A stretch of 14,636 nucleotides of DNA from an uncultured Paracoccus sp. GTDB lineage: Bacteria; Pseudomonadota; Alphaproteobacteria; Rhodobacterales; Rhodobacteraceae. The notes under the pieces are model-generated. The model saw only the letters and a program-made list of their open reading frames with translations, did no database searches and was not told the DNA's origin. The first letter of the stretch is position 1, and the number at the start of each line of letters is the position of its first letter. The stretch spans positions 1 to 14,636 of the forward strand of contig CALLYR010000591.1 of the NCBI GenBank assembly GCA_937859005.1. Direction: 5' to 3'. This document shows, piece by piece, positions 1 to 6,661 of the stretch. The position numbers and the translations under genes were made by a program.

Positions 1-740
1 TGCGGCTTGGCGGCAGGGCGGCCATCGTCACCGGGGCTGGATCGGGGTTCGGCGCGGGCATCGCGCGCAAATTCGCGGCCGAGGGCGCAACGGTGATGGT
101 GGCCGACATCGACGCCGCCGCGGCGCAAAGGGTCGCGGACGAGATCGGGGGCCTTGCCCATCACGCCGATGTGGCCGATGCGGACAGCGTGGCGCAGATG
201 GCCGATGCGGCGCTGGCGGCCTGGGGCCGCGTGGACATCCTGGTCAACAACGCGGGCGTCACCCATCTGCCCGCCGCGCTGGAGGATATCCCGGACGCCG
301 ATTTCGACCGGGTGTTCGACGTGAACTGCCGCTCGGTCTATCTGACCGCACGGGCGCTGGTGCCCTCGATGAAGGCCGCAGGCGCGGGGTCGATCGTCAA
401 TGTGGCCTCGACCGCCGGGCTGTCGCCGCGGCCGCGCCTGTCGTGGTACAACGCATCCAAGGGCTGGATGATCACCGCGACCCGCGCGATGGCGGTGGAA
501 CTGGCTCCCGCCGGCGTGCGGGTGAACGCGCTGTGCCCGGTCGCGGGCGAGACGCCGCTGCTGTCCAGCTTCATGGGCGAGGACACGCCCGAGATGCGGG
601 CGAAGTTCCTCTCCACCATTCCCCTGGGCCGCTTTTCCACGCCCGAGGATCTGGGCAATGCGGCCTGTTTCCTCGCCTCCGACGAGGCGTCGATGATCAC
701 CGGCGCCGTACTGACCGTGGATGGCGGGCGCTGCATCTGA
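1..740 (+). CDS. Short-chain dehydrogenase/reductase (SDR), 5'-truncated by window edge
   Basis: NAD(P)-dependent oxidoreductase of the classical SDR fold, cytoplasmic, substrate unknown. The reading frame is open from base 3. It starts inside the first beta strand and shows the dinucleotide-binding motif TGAGSGFG (about bases 27-50), so only a few N-terminal residues are missing. The Rossmann NNAGV motif follows, then the catalytic Ser (TCG 408-410), Tyr (TAC 447-449) and Lys (AAG 459-461) in YNASK. The C-terminus GAVLTVDGGRCI is typical of the family. An internal ATG at 93 lies after the cofactor motif and is not the real start. The gene is 20 nt upstream of a P1-family peptidase on the same strand and is probably co-transcribed with it. 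The family is too broad to name a substrate; a catabolic dehydrogenase or FabG-like reductase is possible. Confidence 0.93.
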   Translation, partial: RLGGRAAIVTGAGSGFGAGIARKFAAEGATVMVADIDAAAAQRVADEIGGLAHHADVADADSVAQMADAALAAWGRVDILVNNAGVTHLPAALEDIPDADFDRVFDVNCRSVYLTARALVPSMKAAGAGSIVNVASTAGLSPRPRLSWYNASKGWMITATRAMAVELAPAGVRVNALCPVAGETPLLSSFMGEDTPEMRAKFLSTIPLGRFSTPEDLGNAACFLASDEASMITGAVLTVDGGRCI

Positions 741-760
741 CCCTTGGCAGAGAGGATGCC

Positions 761-1756
761 ATGCATCCCGGACCGCTGAACCTGATCACCGATGTCGCCG
801 GCCTTCGAGTGGGAAACGCCCATGACGACCGGCTGAGATCCGGCGTCACGGTGCTGACTGCCGACACCCCCTTTGCGGCGGCGGTGCATGTCATGGGGGG
901 CGCGCCGGGAACGCGGGAAACCGATCTGCTCGCGCCCGACAAGCTGGTGCAGGCCGTCGATGCACTGGTGCTGTCGGGGGGGTCGGCCTTCGGCCTTGCG
1001 GCCTGCGACGGGGTGGCGGCGGCATTGCGGGAGATGGGCCGGGGCTTTGCGGTCGGTCCGGTGCGGGTGCCGATCGTGCCGGGGGCGATCCTGTTCGACC
1101 TGCTGAACGGGGGCGACAAGGGTTGGGACGACAATCCGTATCCGGCGCTGGGGCGCGCGGCCCTGGCGGCGGCAGGGCCGCGCTTTGCCCTGGGCAGCGC
1201 GGGCGCAGGGACCGGGGCGATGACGGCGCAGTGGAAAGGCGGGCTGGGCTCGGCCTCGGCGGTGCTTGACGACGGAACGACGGTCGGCGCGCTGGTGGCC
1301 GTCAATGCGCTGGGGTCGGTCACCACGCCCTCGGGCCGGTTCTGGGCAGCGCCGTGGGAACTGGGACAGGAATTCGGGGGTCTCGGCCTGTCCGGTCCCT
1401 TCGATCCCGGCCATGAGCCGCACGCCGAAAAACGCCTGGGCGAGGCCACCACCATCGCCATCGTCGCGACCGATGCGGGCCTGGACAAGGCCGCGCTGAC
1501 CCGGCTGGCGACCGCTGCCCATGACGGGCTGGCCCGCGCCATCGTGCCCTCGCACACGCCCCATGACGGCGATCTGGTCTTTGCCGTCTCGACCGGGATA
1601 CGGACAGGCGGCGATGCCTTCCGGCTGGGTCATGCGGCGGCCTGCGCGCTGGCTCGCGCCACAGCGCGCGCAATCCATGCAGCGACGCCGAGGGCGGGTG
1701 ATCTGCAACCCTGCTGGTCGTCGTCTGCCCGGCTGCGGACCCCTGCCCCAGCATGA
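761..1756 (+). CDS. P1 family peptidase (DmpA/NylC-type self-processing aminopeptidase/amidase)
   Basis: 331-residue member of the DmpA/NylC N-terminal nucleophile family (peptidase family P1/S58). These enzymes cut themselves into alpha and beta chains and hydrolyse N-terminal amino acids, beta-peptides or nylon-type oligoamides. Family signs are the N-terminal ITDVAGLRVGNA, the LSGGSAFGL and GAGTGAM glycine motifs, VAVNALGS, and the block EATTIAIVATDA, which matches the region where DmpA and NylC are cleaved. The predicted nucleophile is Thr230 (codon 1448-1450), the first residue of the beta chain. The ATG at 761 was chosen because the family N-terminus begins there and AGAGAGG lies just upstream. 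The frame stays open far upstream only as a shadow of the SDR gene. No signal peptide is visible, so it is probably cytoplasmic. It is the second gene of a pair with the upstream SDR (20-nt gap). The residue before Thr230 is Ala rather than Asn or Gly. Confidence 0.9.
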   Translation: MHPGPLNLITDVAGLRVGNAHDDRLRSGVTVLTADTPFAAAVHVMGGAPGTRETDLLAPDKLVQAVDALVLSGGSAFGLAACDGVAAALREMGRGFAVGPVRVPIVPGAILFDLLNGGDKGWDDNPYPALGRAALAAAGPRFALGSAGAGTGAMTAQWKGGLGSASAVLDDGTTVGALVAVNALGSVTTPSGRFWAAPWELGQEFGGLGLSGPFDPGHEPHAEKRLGEATTIAIVATDAGLDKAALTRLATAAHDGLARAIVPSHTPHDGDLVFAVSTGIRTGGDAFRLGHAAACALARATARAIHAATPRAGDLQPCWSSSARLRTPAPA

Positions 1757-1821
1757 GCGGAGGACTTGCCCACGGCATCAGGGGGCCGCGGAAAGGCGCC
1801 ATGCCGAGGCGGCGGGAGCGC

Positions 1822-1840
1822 GGAAAGGCGCGGCCTTTCC
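1822..1840 (+). terminator. Possible terminator hairpin of the SDR-peptidase pair
   Basis: Perfect 8-bp stem GGAAAGGC/GCCTTTCC with a 3-nt loop, 66 nt after the peptidase stop. There is no T-run after it, so factor-independent termination is uncertain; it could equally be an mRNA 3'-end protecting stem. Confidence 0.35.
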
Positions 1841-1917
1841 ATCGGCTGTCCCGCGCATCGCGGCATCGGCGCGAAGGGGCATTCCCCTGTCGTCATTCCG
1901 CCCGTCCCGGCAAGAAA

Positions 1918-1939
1918 GGCGGGGCCTGTGCGCCCCGCC
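1918..1939 (-). terminator. Intrinsic terminator of the SH3/DUF1236 gene
   Basis: Perfect 8-bp stem GGCGGGGC/GCCCCGCC with a 6-nt loop. Read on the minus strand it is followed by TTTCTTG, and it sits 27 nt beyond the stop of the SH3-domain gene. The T-rich side points to minus-strand transcription. Confidence 0.65.
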
Positions 1940-1966
1940 CTCTCATCGCCGTGGCGAGGGATGACC

Positions 1967-2638
1967 TCAGCGATAGATATAGACGATGGTCCGGTCGGCG
2001 GGGTTCACCAGAACCGGCTGGCCGTTGATCGTCACATATCGGAAATCGGGCTGATCGGGGATGTCGTACAGCGTCACGGTTTCGGGCACGCCCGCGCCGA
2101 CCACGACCTCTCCTTCCAGGAACACCGGCTCCTGCGGATGTTCGGTGATATAGGTCCGCACCTCGGGCGCGGGCTCGATGTTGGCCGCAGCCCCTGCGGA
2201 ACCGCCGAGCGCAGCCCCCACGACCGCACCCACCGGACCCGCGATCAGCGCACCCATCGCCGCGCCCGTGGCGCCGCCCACGGCGGCATCGGTGGCCTGC
2301 TTGGCCGGATCCACCGCCGGGGCCTCGATCACGGTCACGCCGACGGTCTGGCGGTTGGGATACAGCGGCTCGATCTTCTCGCCCACCTTTGCGGTCAGGT
2401 AATCGCCATAAGCCCAGCCGGTCTGGTCCTTGTAGGTGACCTGGCACCAGTTCGCCGCTTCGATGCAGCCGGTCACCGCCACCTCGTCGCCGTTCTGGAT
2501 GACGCCGATGATTTCCGCCGTGGACTGCGGACCCGCGCGCAGGTTCAGGTCGGTGCCGGCGGTGGCCATCGTCTGGGCCGACACGGCGCCCGCCGTCAGC
2601 AGGGCAGCCAGGGTGGTGGTTGCGAACAGGTTGCGCAT
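1967..2638 (-). CDS. Exported SH3b-domain protein with glycine-zipper segment and DUF1236 C-terminus
   Basis: 223-residue envelope protein of unknown exact role. Residues 1-21 form a Sec signal peptide with a hydrophobic core and a likely signal peptidase I site after AVSA. Residues about 27-84 are a bacterial SH3 domain (LNLRAGPQ start, GWAYGDYL end) with Cys58 and Cys65 placed to form a disulfide; such domains often bind peptidoglycan. Residues about 115-153 are a Gly/Ala-rich glycine-zipper-like segment that may insert in or lie against a membrane. Residues about 159-223 match the DUF1236 pattern (EGEVVVGAGVPETVTLYDIP). The open frame runs 24 codons further upstream, but the ATG at 2638 begins the signal peptide and has GAGGAGA in good position. 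It is divergent from gabD and followed by its own terminator. A periplasmic, cell-wall-associated protein is my inference. Confidence 0.9.
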   Translation of the reverse strand: MRNLFATTTLAALLTAGAVSAQTMATAGTDLNLRAGPQSTAEIIGVIQNGDEVAVTGCIEAANWCQVTYKDQTGWAYGDYLTAKVGEKIEPLYPNRQTVGVTVIEAPAVDPAKQATDAAVGGATGAAMGALIAGPVGAVVGAALGGSAGAAANIEPAPEVRTYITEHPQEPVFLEGEVVVGAGVPETVTLYDIPDQPDFRYVTINGQPVLVNPADRTIVYIYR

Positions 2639-2812
2639 GGTTCTTTCTCCTCGTCGCCGCCTTGCGGCATCGAAGCGGAAACACGCCTGCTTCGGCAAAG
2701 GTTCGTTCACGAAACCGTTGCCGCCAGCACATGCTGGACAAGCCGGGGCGGTTTCTGTCAGGTCGGTGCATCCCTATCCGCGCCCCGAATCCCGTCCCCA
2801 CAGGAACACGCC
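2639..2812. promoter_or_regulatory. Divergent promoter region between the SH3 gene and gabD
   Basis: 174-nt gap between two divergent starts, so it must hold promoters for both genes. It contains the inverted repeats described separately and a small stem GCCGC-CTT-GCGGC (2656-2668) in the SH3 gene leader. I could not pick convincing -35/-10 pairs. Confidence 0.55.
2711..2755. promoter_or_regulatory. Nested inverted repeats, candidate operator
   Basis: Inner arms CCAGCA (2724-2729) and TGCTGG (2732-2737) are separated by 2 nt. Outer arms GAAACCG (2711-2717) and CGGTTTC (2749-2755) lie around nearly the same centre. CCGCC (2721-2725) can alternatively pair with GGCGG (2747-2751). The position between divergent genes fits a regulator site or a structured leader. 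No regulator gene is adjacent. Confidence 0.4.
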
Positions 2813-4291
2813 ATGACCGTCCATTCCACCGATCTGAAAACCCTGCTGCGCGATCCGTCCCTGCTGGAAACACGCGCCTTCATCGCCGGCGAATGGGTTG
2901 ACGCAACCGACGGGCGCACCTTCCCGGTCCTGAATCCCGCCCGCGGCGACGTGATCGCCAATGTGGCCGACATGGGGCGCGAGGACGCCGCCCGCGCCAT
3001 CAAGGCCGCGGCAGCCGCGATGAAGGATTGGGCCGCCCGCACCGCCAAGGACCGCGCGCAGGTCATGCGCAAATGGTTCGACCTGATGATGGCGAACCAG
3101 GACGACCTGGCCCGCATCCTGACGGCCGAGATGGGCAAGCCCCTGCCCGAGGCCAAGGGCGAGATCGCCTATGGCGCGTCCTTCATCGAATGGTTCGGCG
3201 AAGAGGCCAAGCGCGTCTATGGCGAGACGATCCCCGGCCACATGCCCGACAAGCGCCTGACCGTGCTGCGCCAGCCGATCGGGGTCGTGGCCTCGATCAC
3301 GCCGTGGAACTTTCCCAATGCCATGATCACCCGCAAATGCGGCCCGGCGCTGGCGGTGGGCTGCGGCTTCGTCGCGCGTCCTGCCGCGGAAACCCCGCTG
3401 TCCGCGCTGGCGCTGGCGGTGCTGGGCGAACGCGCGGGGCTGCCCAGGGGGATTCTGTCGGTCGTCACCTCGTCGCGGTCGTCCGACATCGGCAAGGAGT
3501 TCTGCGAGAACCCCCTGATCCGCAAGCTGACCTTCACCGGCTCGACCGAGGTCGGGCGCATCCTTTTGCGTCAGGCTGCCGATCAGGTGCTGAAATGCTC
3601 GATGGAGCTGGGCGGCAACGCGCCCTTCATCGTCTTCGACGACGCCGATCTGGATGCGGCGGTTCAGGGCGCGATGGCGTCCAAGTTCCGCAACAACGGC
3701 CAGACCTGCGTCTGCGCCAACCGCATCTATGTGCAGGCGGGCGTCTATGACGACTTTGCGCGCCGGCTCGCGGCTGCGGTGGACAAGCTGACCGTCGGCG
3801 ACGGGCTGACCGAGGGCGTGACCACCGGCCCGCTCATCAACGACGCCGCCGTGGACAAGGTCGAGGAGCACATCGCCGACGCGCTGGACCGCGGCGCCAA
3901 GGTCGTCACCGGCGGCAAGCGGCACGAACTGGGCGGGTCGTTCTTTCAGCCGACGGTGGTGACGGGCGTGCCCGCCGATGCCAAGGTCGCGACCGAGGAA
4001 ACCTTCGGCCCGCTGGCCCCCCTGTTCCGCTTCGACACCGAGGACGAGGTGGTCGCGAAAGCGAACGACACGATCTTCGGGCTTGCCGCCTATTTCTATG
4101 CCCGCGACGTGGGCCGCATCACCCGCGTGCAGGAAGGGCTGGAATACGGCATCGTCGGCGTGAACACCGGCATCATCTCGACCGAGGTCGCCCCCTTCGG
4201 CGGGATCAAGCAGTCGGGCCTGGGCCGCGAAGGCTCGCGCCACGGGATCGAGGACTATCTGGAGATGAAATACGTCTGCCTGTCGATCTGA
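2813..4291 (+). CDS. gabD: Succinate-semialdehyde dehydrogenase, NAD(P)+
   Basis: 492-residue aldehyde dehydrogenase that oxidises succinate semialdehyde to succinate, the last step of GABA degradation feeding the TCA cycle; cytoplasmic. Catalytic residues are Asn166 in TPWNFP, Glu265 in MELGGN and Cys299 in GQTCVC. Cys301 forms the CxC pair known from SSADHs, where it can be redox-regulated. The C-terminus GREGSRHGIEDYLEMKY is a GabD hallmark, and the length is normal (about 480-490). The frame is open to 1766, but the ATG at 2813 gives the family N-terminus and has ACAGGA upstream. The cofactor-site segment reads RPAAETP: Arg189 replaces the usual Lys and Ala192 stands where NADP-dependent GabD has Ser, so the coenzyme preference is uncertain. 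There is no gabT beside it. It is divergent from the SH3 gene and closed by a terminator. A related aldehyde dehydrogenase (for example glutarate semialdehyde) cannot be excluded. Confidence 0.93.
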   Translation: MTVHSTDLKTLLRDPSLLETRAFIAGEWVDATDGRTFPVLNPARGDVIANVADMGREDAARAIKAAAAAMKDWAARTAKDRAQVMRKWFDLMMANQDDLARILTAEMGKPLPEAKGEIAYGASFIEWFGEEAKRVYGETIPGHMPDKRLTVLRQPIGVVASITPWNFPNAMITRKCGPALAVGCGFVARPAAETPLSALALAVLGERAGLPRGILSVVTSSRSSDIGKEFCENPLIRKLTFTGSTEVGRILLRQAADQVLKCSMELGGNAPFIVFDDADLDAAVQGAMASKFRNNGQTCVCANRIYVQAGVYDDFARRLAAAVDKLTVGDGLTEGVTTGPLINDAAVDKVEEHIADALDRGAKVVTGGKRHELGGSFFQPTVVTGVPADAKVATEETFGPLAPLFRFDTEDEVVAKANDTIFGLAAYFYARDVGRITRVQEGLEYGIVGVNTGIISTEVAPFGGIKQSGLGREGSRHGIEDYLEMKYVCLSI

Positions 4292-4309
4292 CAGGGACAC
4301 GGACGGCAG

Positions 4310-4333
4310 GGGCGCGGATCGCCGCGCCCTTTT
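4310..4333 (+). terminator. Intrinsic terminator of gabD
   Basis: Perfect 8-bp stem GGGCGCGG/CCGCGCCC with a 4-nt loop (ATCG), followed directly by TTTT (4330-4333) and CCC. It sits 18 nt after the gabD stop and just before the convergent RTX gene ends, so it shields that gene from antisense transcription. Confidence 0.85.
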
Positions 4334-4339
4334 CCCTCG

Positions 4340-6556
4340 TCAGATGAACAGGATGTCGTCGCGCAGGTCGGCCAGCGTGATGTCCTCGACAATCAGCACG
4401 GTGCCGCCGATCAGCAGCCCGACCCCTGCGGCGGTGTCGCGCGCCGAGGCCATGACCGATCCGGCGGTGGCCCCCGCGCGGGTCGCGATCACCAGCCGGT
4501 CCAGTCCGTCCTGGAAATCCAGCACGCGGCCGCCGCTGCCGGTGGCAAAGCGGAACTCGTCCGCGCCGCCCCCGCCCCGCATTGTGTCCTGCCCGCCGCC
4601 GCCCGCGATCAGATTGGCGCCGCCGTTCCCTTCGATCACATTGGCGCCCGCGTTTCCGGTCACGGCGGAATCGCGGCTGCCGGTCAGCACCGCGCGTTCC
4701 AGATTGGCGCCCAGAACCACGCTGTCCGGGGTCATCACCGTGTCGAAGCCTTCGTTCGCGGCCTCGACGATGATGTCGAAGGCATCGATCATATAGGTGT
4801 CGTCGCCCGCGCCCCCCCCCAGCCGGTCCACGCCCATGTTGCCCGCCAGGGTGTCGTCGCCCGCCAGCCCCATCAGCGTGTCGTTCCCCGCTGCGCCCGA
4901 GATGATGTTGGCGCTGGCGTTCCCGATCAGCGTGTTCGCCACCGCATTGCCGGTGGCGTATTTCGCGGTGGACTGGACCAGCAATTGCAGCGCCTCGAGA
5001 TTGTCGTTCAGGGTGCAGCTGAAACCGGCGCGCACCCGGTCGATGCCGCCCCCCGGCGCCTCGACGATGATGTCGCGCGCGTCCACGATGAACAGGTCGT
5101 CGCCCAGGTCGCCCACCAGCCGGTCGGCGCCCGTCCCGCCGTCCAGCGTGTCGTTCCCGGCCCCGGCCCAGATCCTGTCATCCCCGGCCCCGCCCCACAG
5201 ATGGTTGGCCGCGGCATTGCCGATCATCCGATCCGAACCGGACCCGGCGCGGGCATTTTCGATGATCGTGCCGCGGGCGATCGCCAGATTCCCGATCAGC
5301 CCATAGACATTGGAAACCGCGCCCTCGTGCAGGTCCAGCAACTGCGCGCGGGTGTCGCTGGAACAGTCGATCCGGTCGATCCCGCCCAGGTCCGCAATCG
5401 TCGCGGTGATCCGCGCGCCCGAGATCATCTGCCGCATGGCGACGCCGAAAGCCCCGCCGACATTGCCGCCGACACCCCAGACGGTGTTGCCGGCGTGCAG
5501 ATTGGCGGGGACACCATACAGGTCCTGCACCGCCAGGATGTCGGCCATCATGGGCGTCACGGCAAAGGCCCTGGAGGCATGGATATAGGTGTTCTGATCC
5601 TGGTCGAAATAGGACATGACCGATGCCTGCCAGCTGTCGTTGGCATAGATCCGGTCGGTCGCGTATTCGCCCGATCCGTTATAGGGTCCCGCATGGCCCA
5701 GCCCCAGCGCATGCCCGATCTCGTGGACATAGGTCTGGTATTCATAGCTGGCAAAGCCCTCGCCGGGCGAATCGAACCACCATGCGGGAATCCGCACCAG
5801 CGACTGGGTCACGATATCGGCCGCGCCGGACAGCACCCTGCTATAGGCGCCCCTGCCGTCGTCCACCTCGTCGAACATGATATGGGCCGAGGGATCCGCA
5901 ACCGGGCGGAACCGGATGCCCGTCACCTGCGACCAGCCGTCCAGCGCCATCATCGCCAGCTCGCGCGCCTGCGGGCGCAGCGCCGTCACATCGACGGTCA
6001 GCGTTCCGCCCGCCTGCACGTCGTAGTGATGCCGCGAATAGCCGAAATCATCCCAGAACCCGTCGGTCAGGTAATGGGCGATCTGCTCCATCGTCCATGG
6101 ACTGTCCGGCGTGGGAGTGATGTCGGGGGGCGTGTCGATCTGCCGGAAGGTCAGCGCATAACCGCCGGTGGCCGATCCATAGGCCTGCGCCTGCAGATAA
6201 TGGATACCGTCGGCCCGTGCGGTGAAGGTGAAAAAGGACCGGTCCAGCTGGCCGCCGTGATCGTCGTTGCGGCGCAGTTCGTTCCCGTCCGCATCGCGCA
6301 GCGACAGGATGGTGTCGGCCACCGGATTCGCACCGTTTCCGACCATCAGGAATTCATAGGTCTGCCCTGCCTGCAACCGGACAGCGACCGCATCCCTGTC
6401 CCCGGCAAAGCCGATGGTCCCTCCGAAGATCCGCCCTTCGTCCAGGCCATAGGGAGTGGCGGCCGATTCCGGCGCGTCGGCCCGTTCGATCACATGCGGG
6501 GTCAGGTTTTCGGCGCGGACCGGATCGGCCGGCAGGGTGCGGGACGGCTGCGGCAT
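4340..6556 (-). CDS. Secreted RTX metalloprotease, serralysin-type (M10) with N-terminal PPC-like domain
   Basis: 738-residue zinc endopeptidase, probably exported by a type I (ABC/MFP/TolC) system. Residues about 40-140 resemble a bacterial pre-peptidase C-terminal (PPC) beta-sandwich (FAGDRDAVAVRLQAGQTYEF, GGYALTFRQ). Residues about 155-340 are the catalytic domain. The zinc motif is His278-Glu279-xx-His282-xxxxx-His288 (HEIGHALGLGH), with the Met-turn SVMSYFD (Met314, Tyr316), as in serralysins. Three groups of RTX calcium-binding nonapeptides (GGAGDD-type) lie at about 443-491, 545-591 and 631-668. The extreme C-terminus DDILFI resembles the acidic-hydrophobic type I signal. There is no Sec signal peptide, as expected. 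The ATG at 6556 has GGAG 8 nt upstream. It runs convergent to gabD and lies 105 nt downstream of the thiolase. No exporter or inhibitor gene is adjacent, so export must rely on genes elsewhere. Substrate unknown. Confidence 0.92.
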   Translation of the reverse strand: MPQPSRTLPADPVRAENLTPHVIERADAPESAATPYGLDEGRIFGGTIGFAGDRDAVAVRLQAGQTYEFLMVGNGANPVADTILSLRDADGNELRRNDDHGGQLDRSFFTFTARADGIHYLQAQAYGSATGGYALTFRQIDTPPDITPTPDSPWTMEQIAHYLTDGFWDDFGYSRHHYDVQAGGTLTVDVTALRPQARELAMMALDGWSQVTGIRFRPVADPSAHIMFDEVDDGRGAYSRVLSGAADIVTQSLVRIPAWWFDSPGEGFASYEYQTYVHEIGHALGLGHAGPYNGSGEYATDRIYANDSWQASVMSYFDQDQNTYIHASRAFAVTPMMADILAVQDLYGVPANLHAGNTVWGVGGNVGGAFGVAMRQMISGARITATIADLGGIDRIDCSSDTRAQLLDLHEGAVSNVYGLIGNLAIARGTIIENARAGSGSDRMIGNAAANHLWGGAGDDRIWAGAGNDTLDGGTGADRLVGDLGDDLFIVDARDIIVEAPGGGIDRVRAGFSCTLNDNLEALQLLVQSTAKYATGNAVANTLIGNASANIISGAAGNDTLMGLAGDDTLAGNMGVDRLGGGAGDDTYMIDAFDIIVEAANEGFDTVMTPDSVVLGANLERAVLTGSRDSAVTGNAGANVIEGNGGANLIAGGGGQDTMRGGGGADEFRFATGSGGRVLDFQDGLDRLVIATRAGATAGSVMASARDTAAGVGLLIGGTVLIVEDITLADLRDDILFI

Positions 6557-6661
6557 CGGCTACTCCGTGGGTGACAGGATGGGACAGACGGCGGTAATGC
6601 CGCCGTGCGGCCGGCGCGCCTCAGGGGGCGCGCCGACCTTTTCAGCCGGCCGCGCCGCGGG
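6557..6661 (-). promoter_or_regulatory. Gap upstream of RTX protease, likely its promoter region
   Basis: 105-nt gap between the thiolase stop and the protease start, both on the minus strand. It contains a strong GC hairpin (separate entry). No clear -35/-10 pair was recognised. Confidence 0.4.
6613..6644 (+). terminator. Strong GC hairpin with T-run on the plus strand
   Basis: Perfect 9-bp stem CGGCGCGCC (6613-6621) / GGCGCGCCG (6628-6636) with a 6-nt loop, followed on the plus strand by ACCTTTT. Both flanking genes are on the minus strand, where the hairpin lacks a T-run. It could end the thiolase transcript without a U-tract, or stop antisense transcription coming from the protease locus. 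Confidence 0.5.

Larger units (their letters stand above)
1757..1966. other. Convergent intergenic region, no gene seen
   Basis: 210-nt gap between the plus-strand peptidase and the minus-strand SH3 gene. It holds two exact 12-nt copies of GCGGAAAGGCGC (1788-1799 and 1820-1831), a perfect hairpin using the second copy, and the terminator of the minus-strand gene. Short open frames here have no codon pattern or ribosome-binding site that I would defend. Confidence 0.6.

Noticed and set aside
338..1708. Minus-strand open frame of 456 codons opposite the SDR and P1 peptidase
   Set aside because: Spans two genes with clear motifs on the plus strand; Arg/Gly/His-rich shadow.
2774..4300. Minus-strand open frame of 508 codons opposite gabD
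   Set aside because: Shadow of gabD; composition is antisense-like and it starts beyond the gabD terminator.
4985..6574. Plus-strand open frame of 529 codons opposite the RTX protease
   Set aside because: Shadow of the protease gene; no recognisable domain and no ribosome-binding site.
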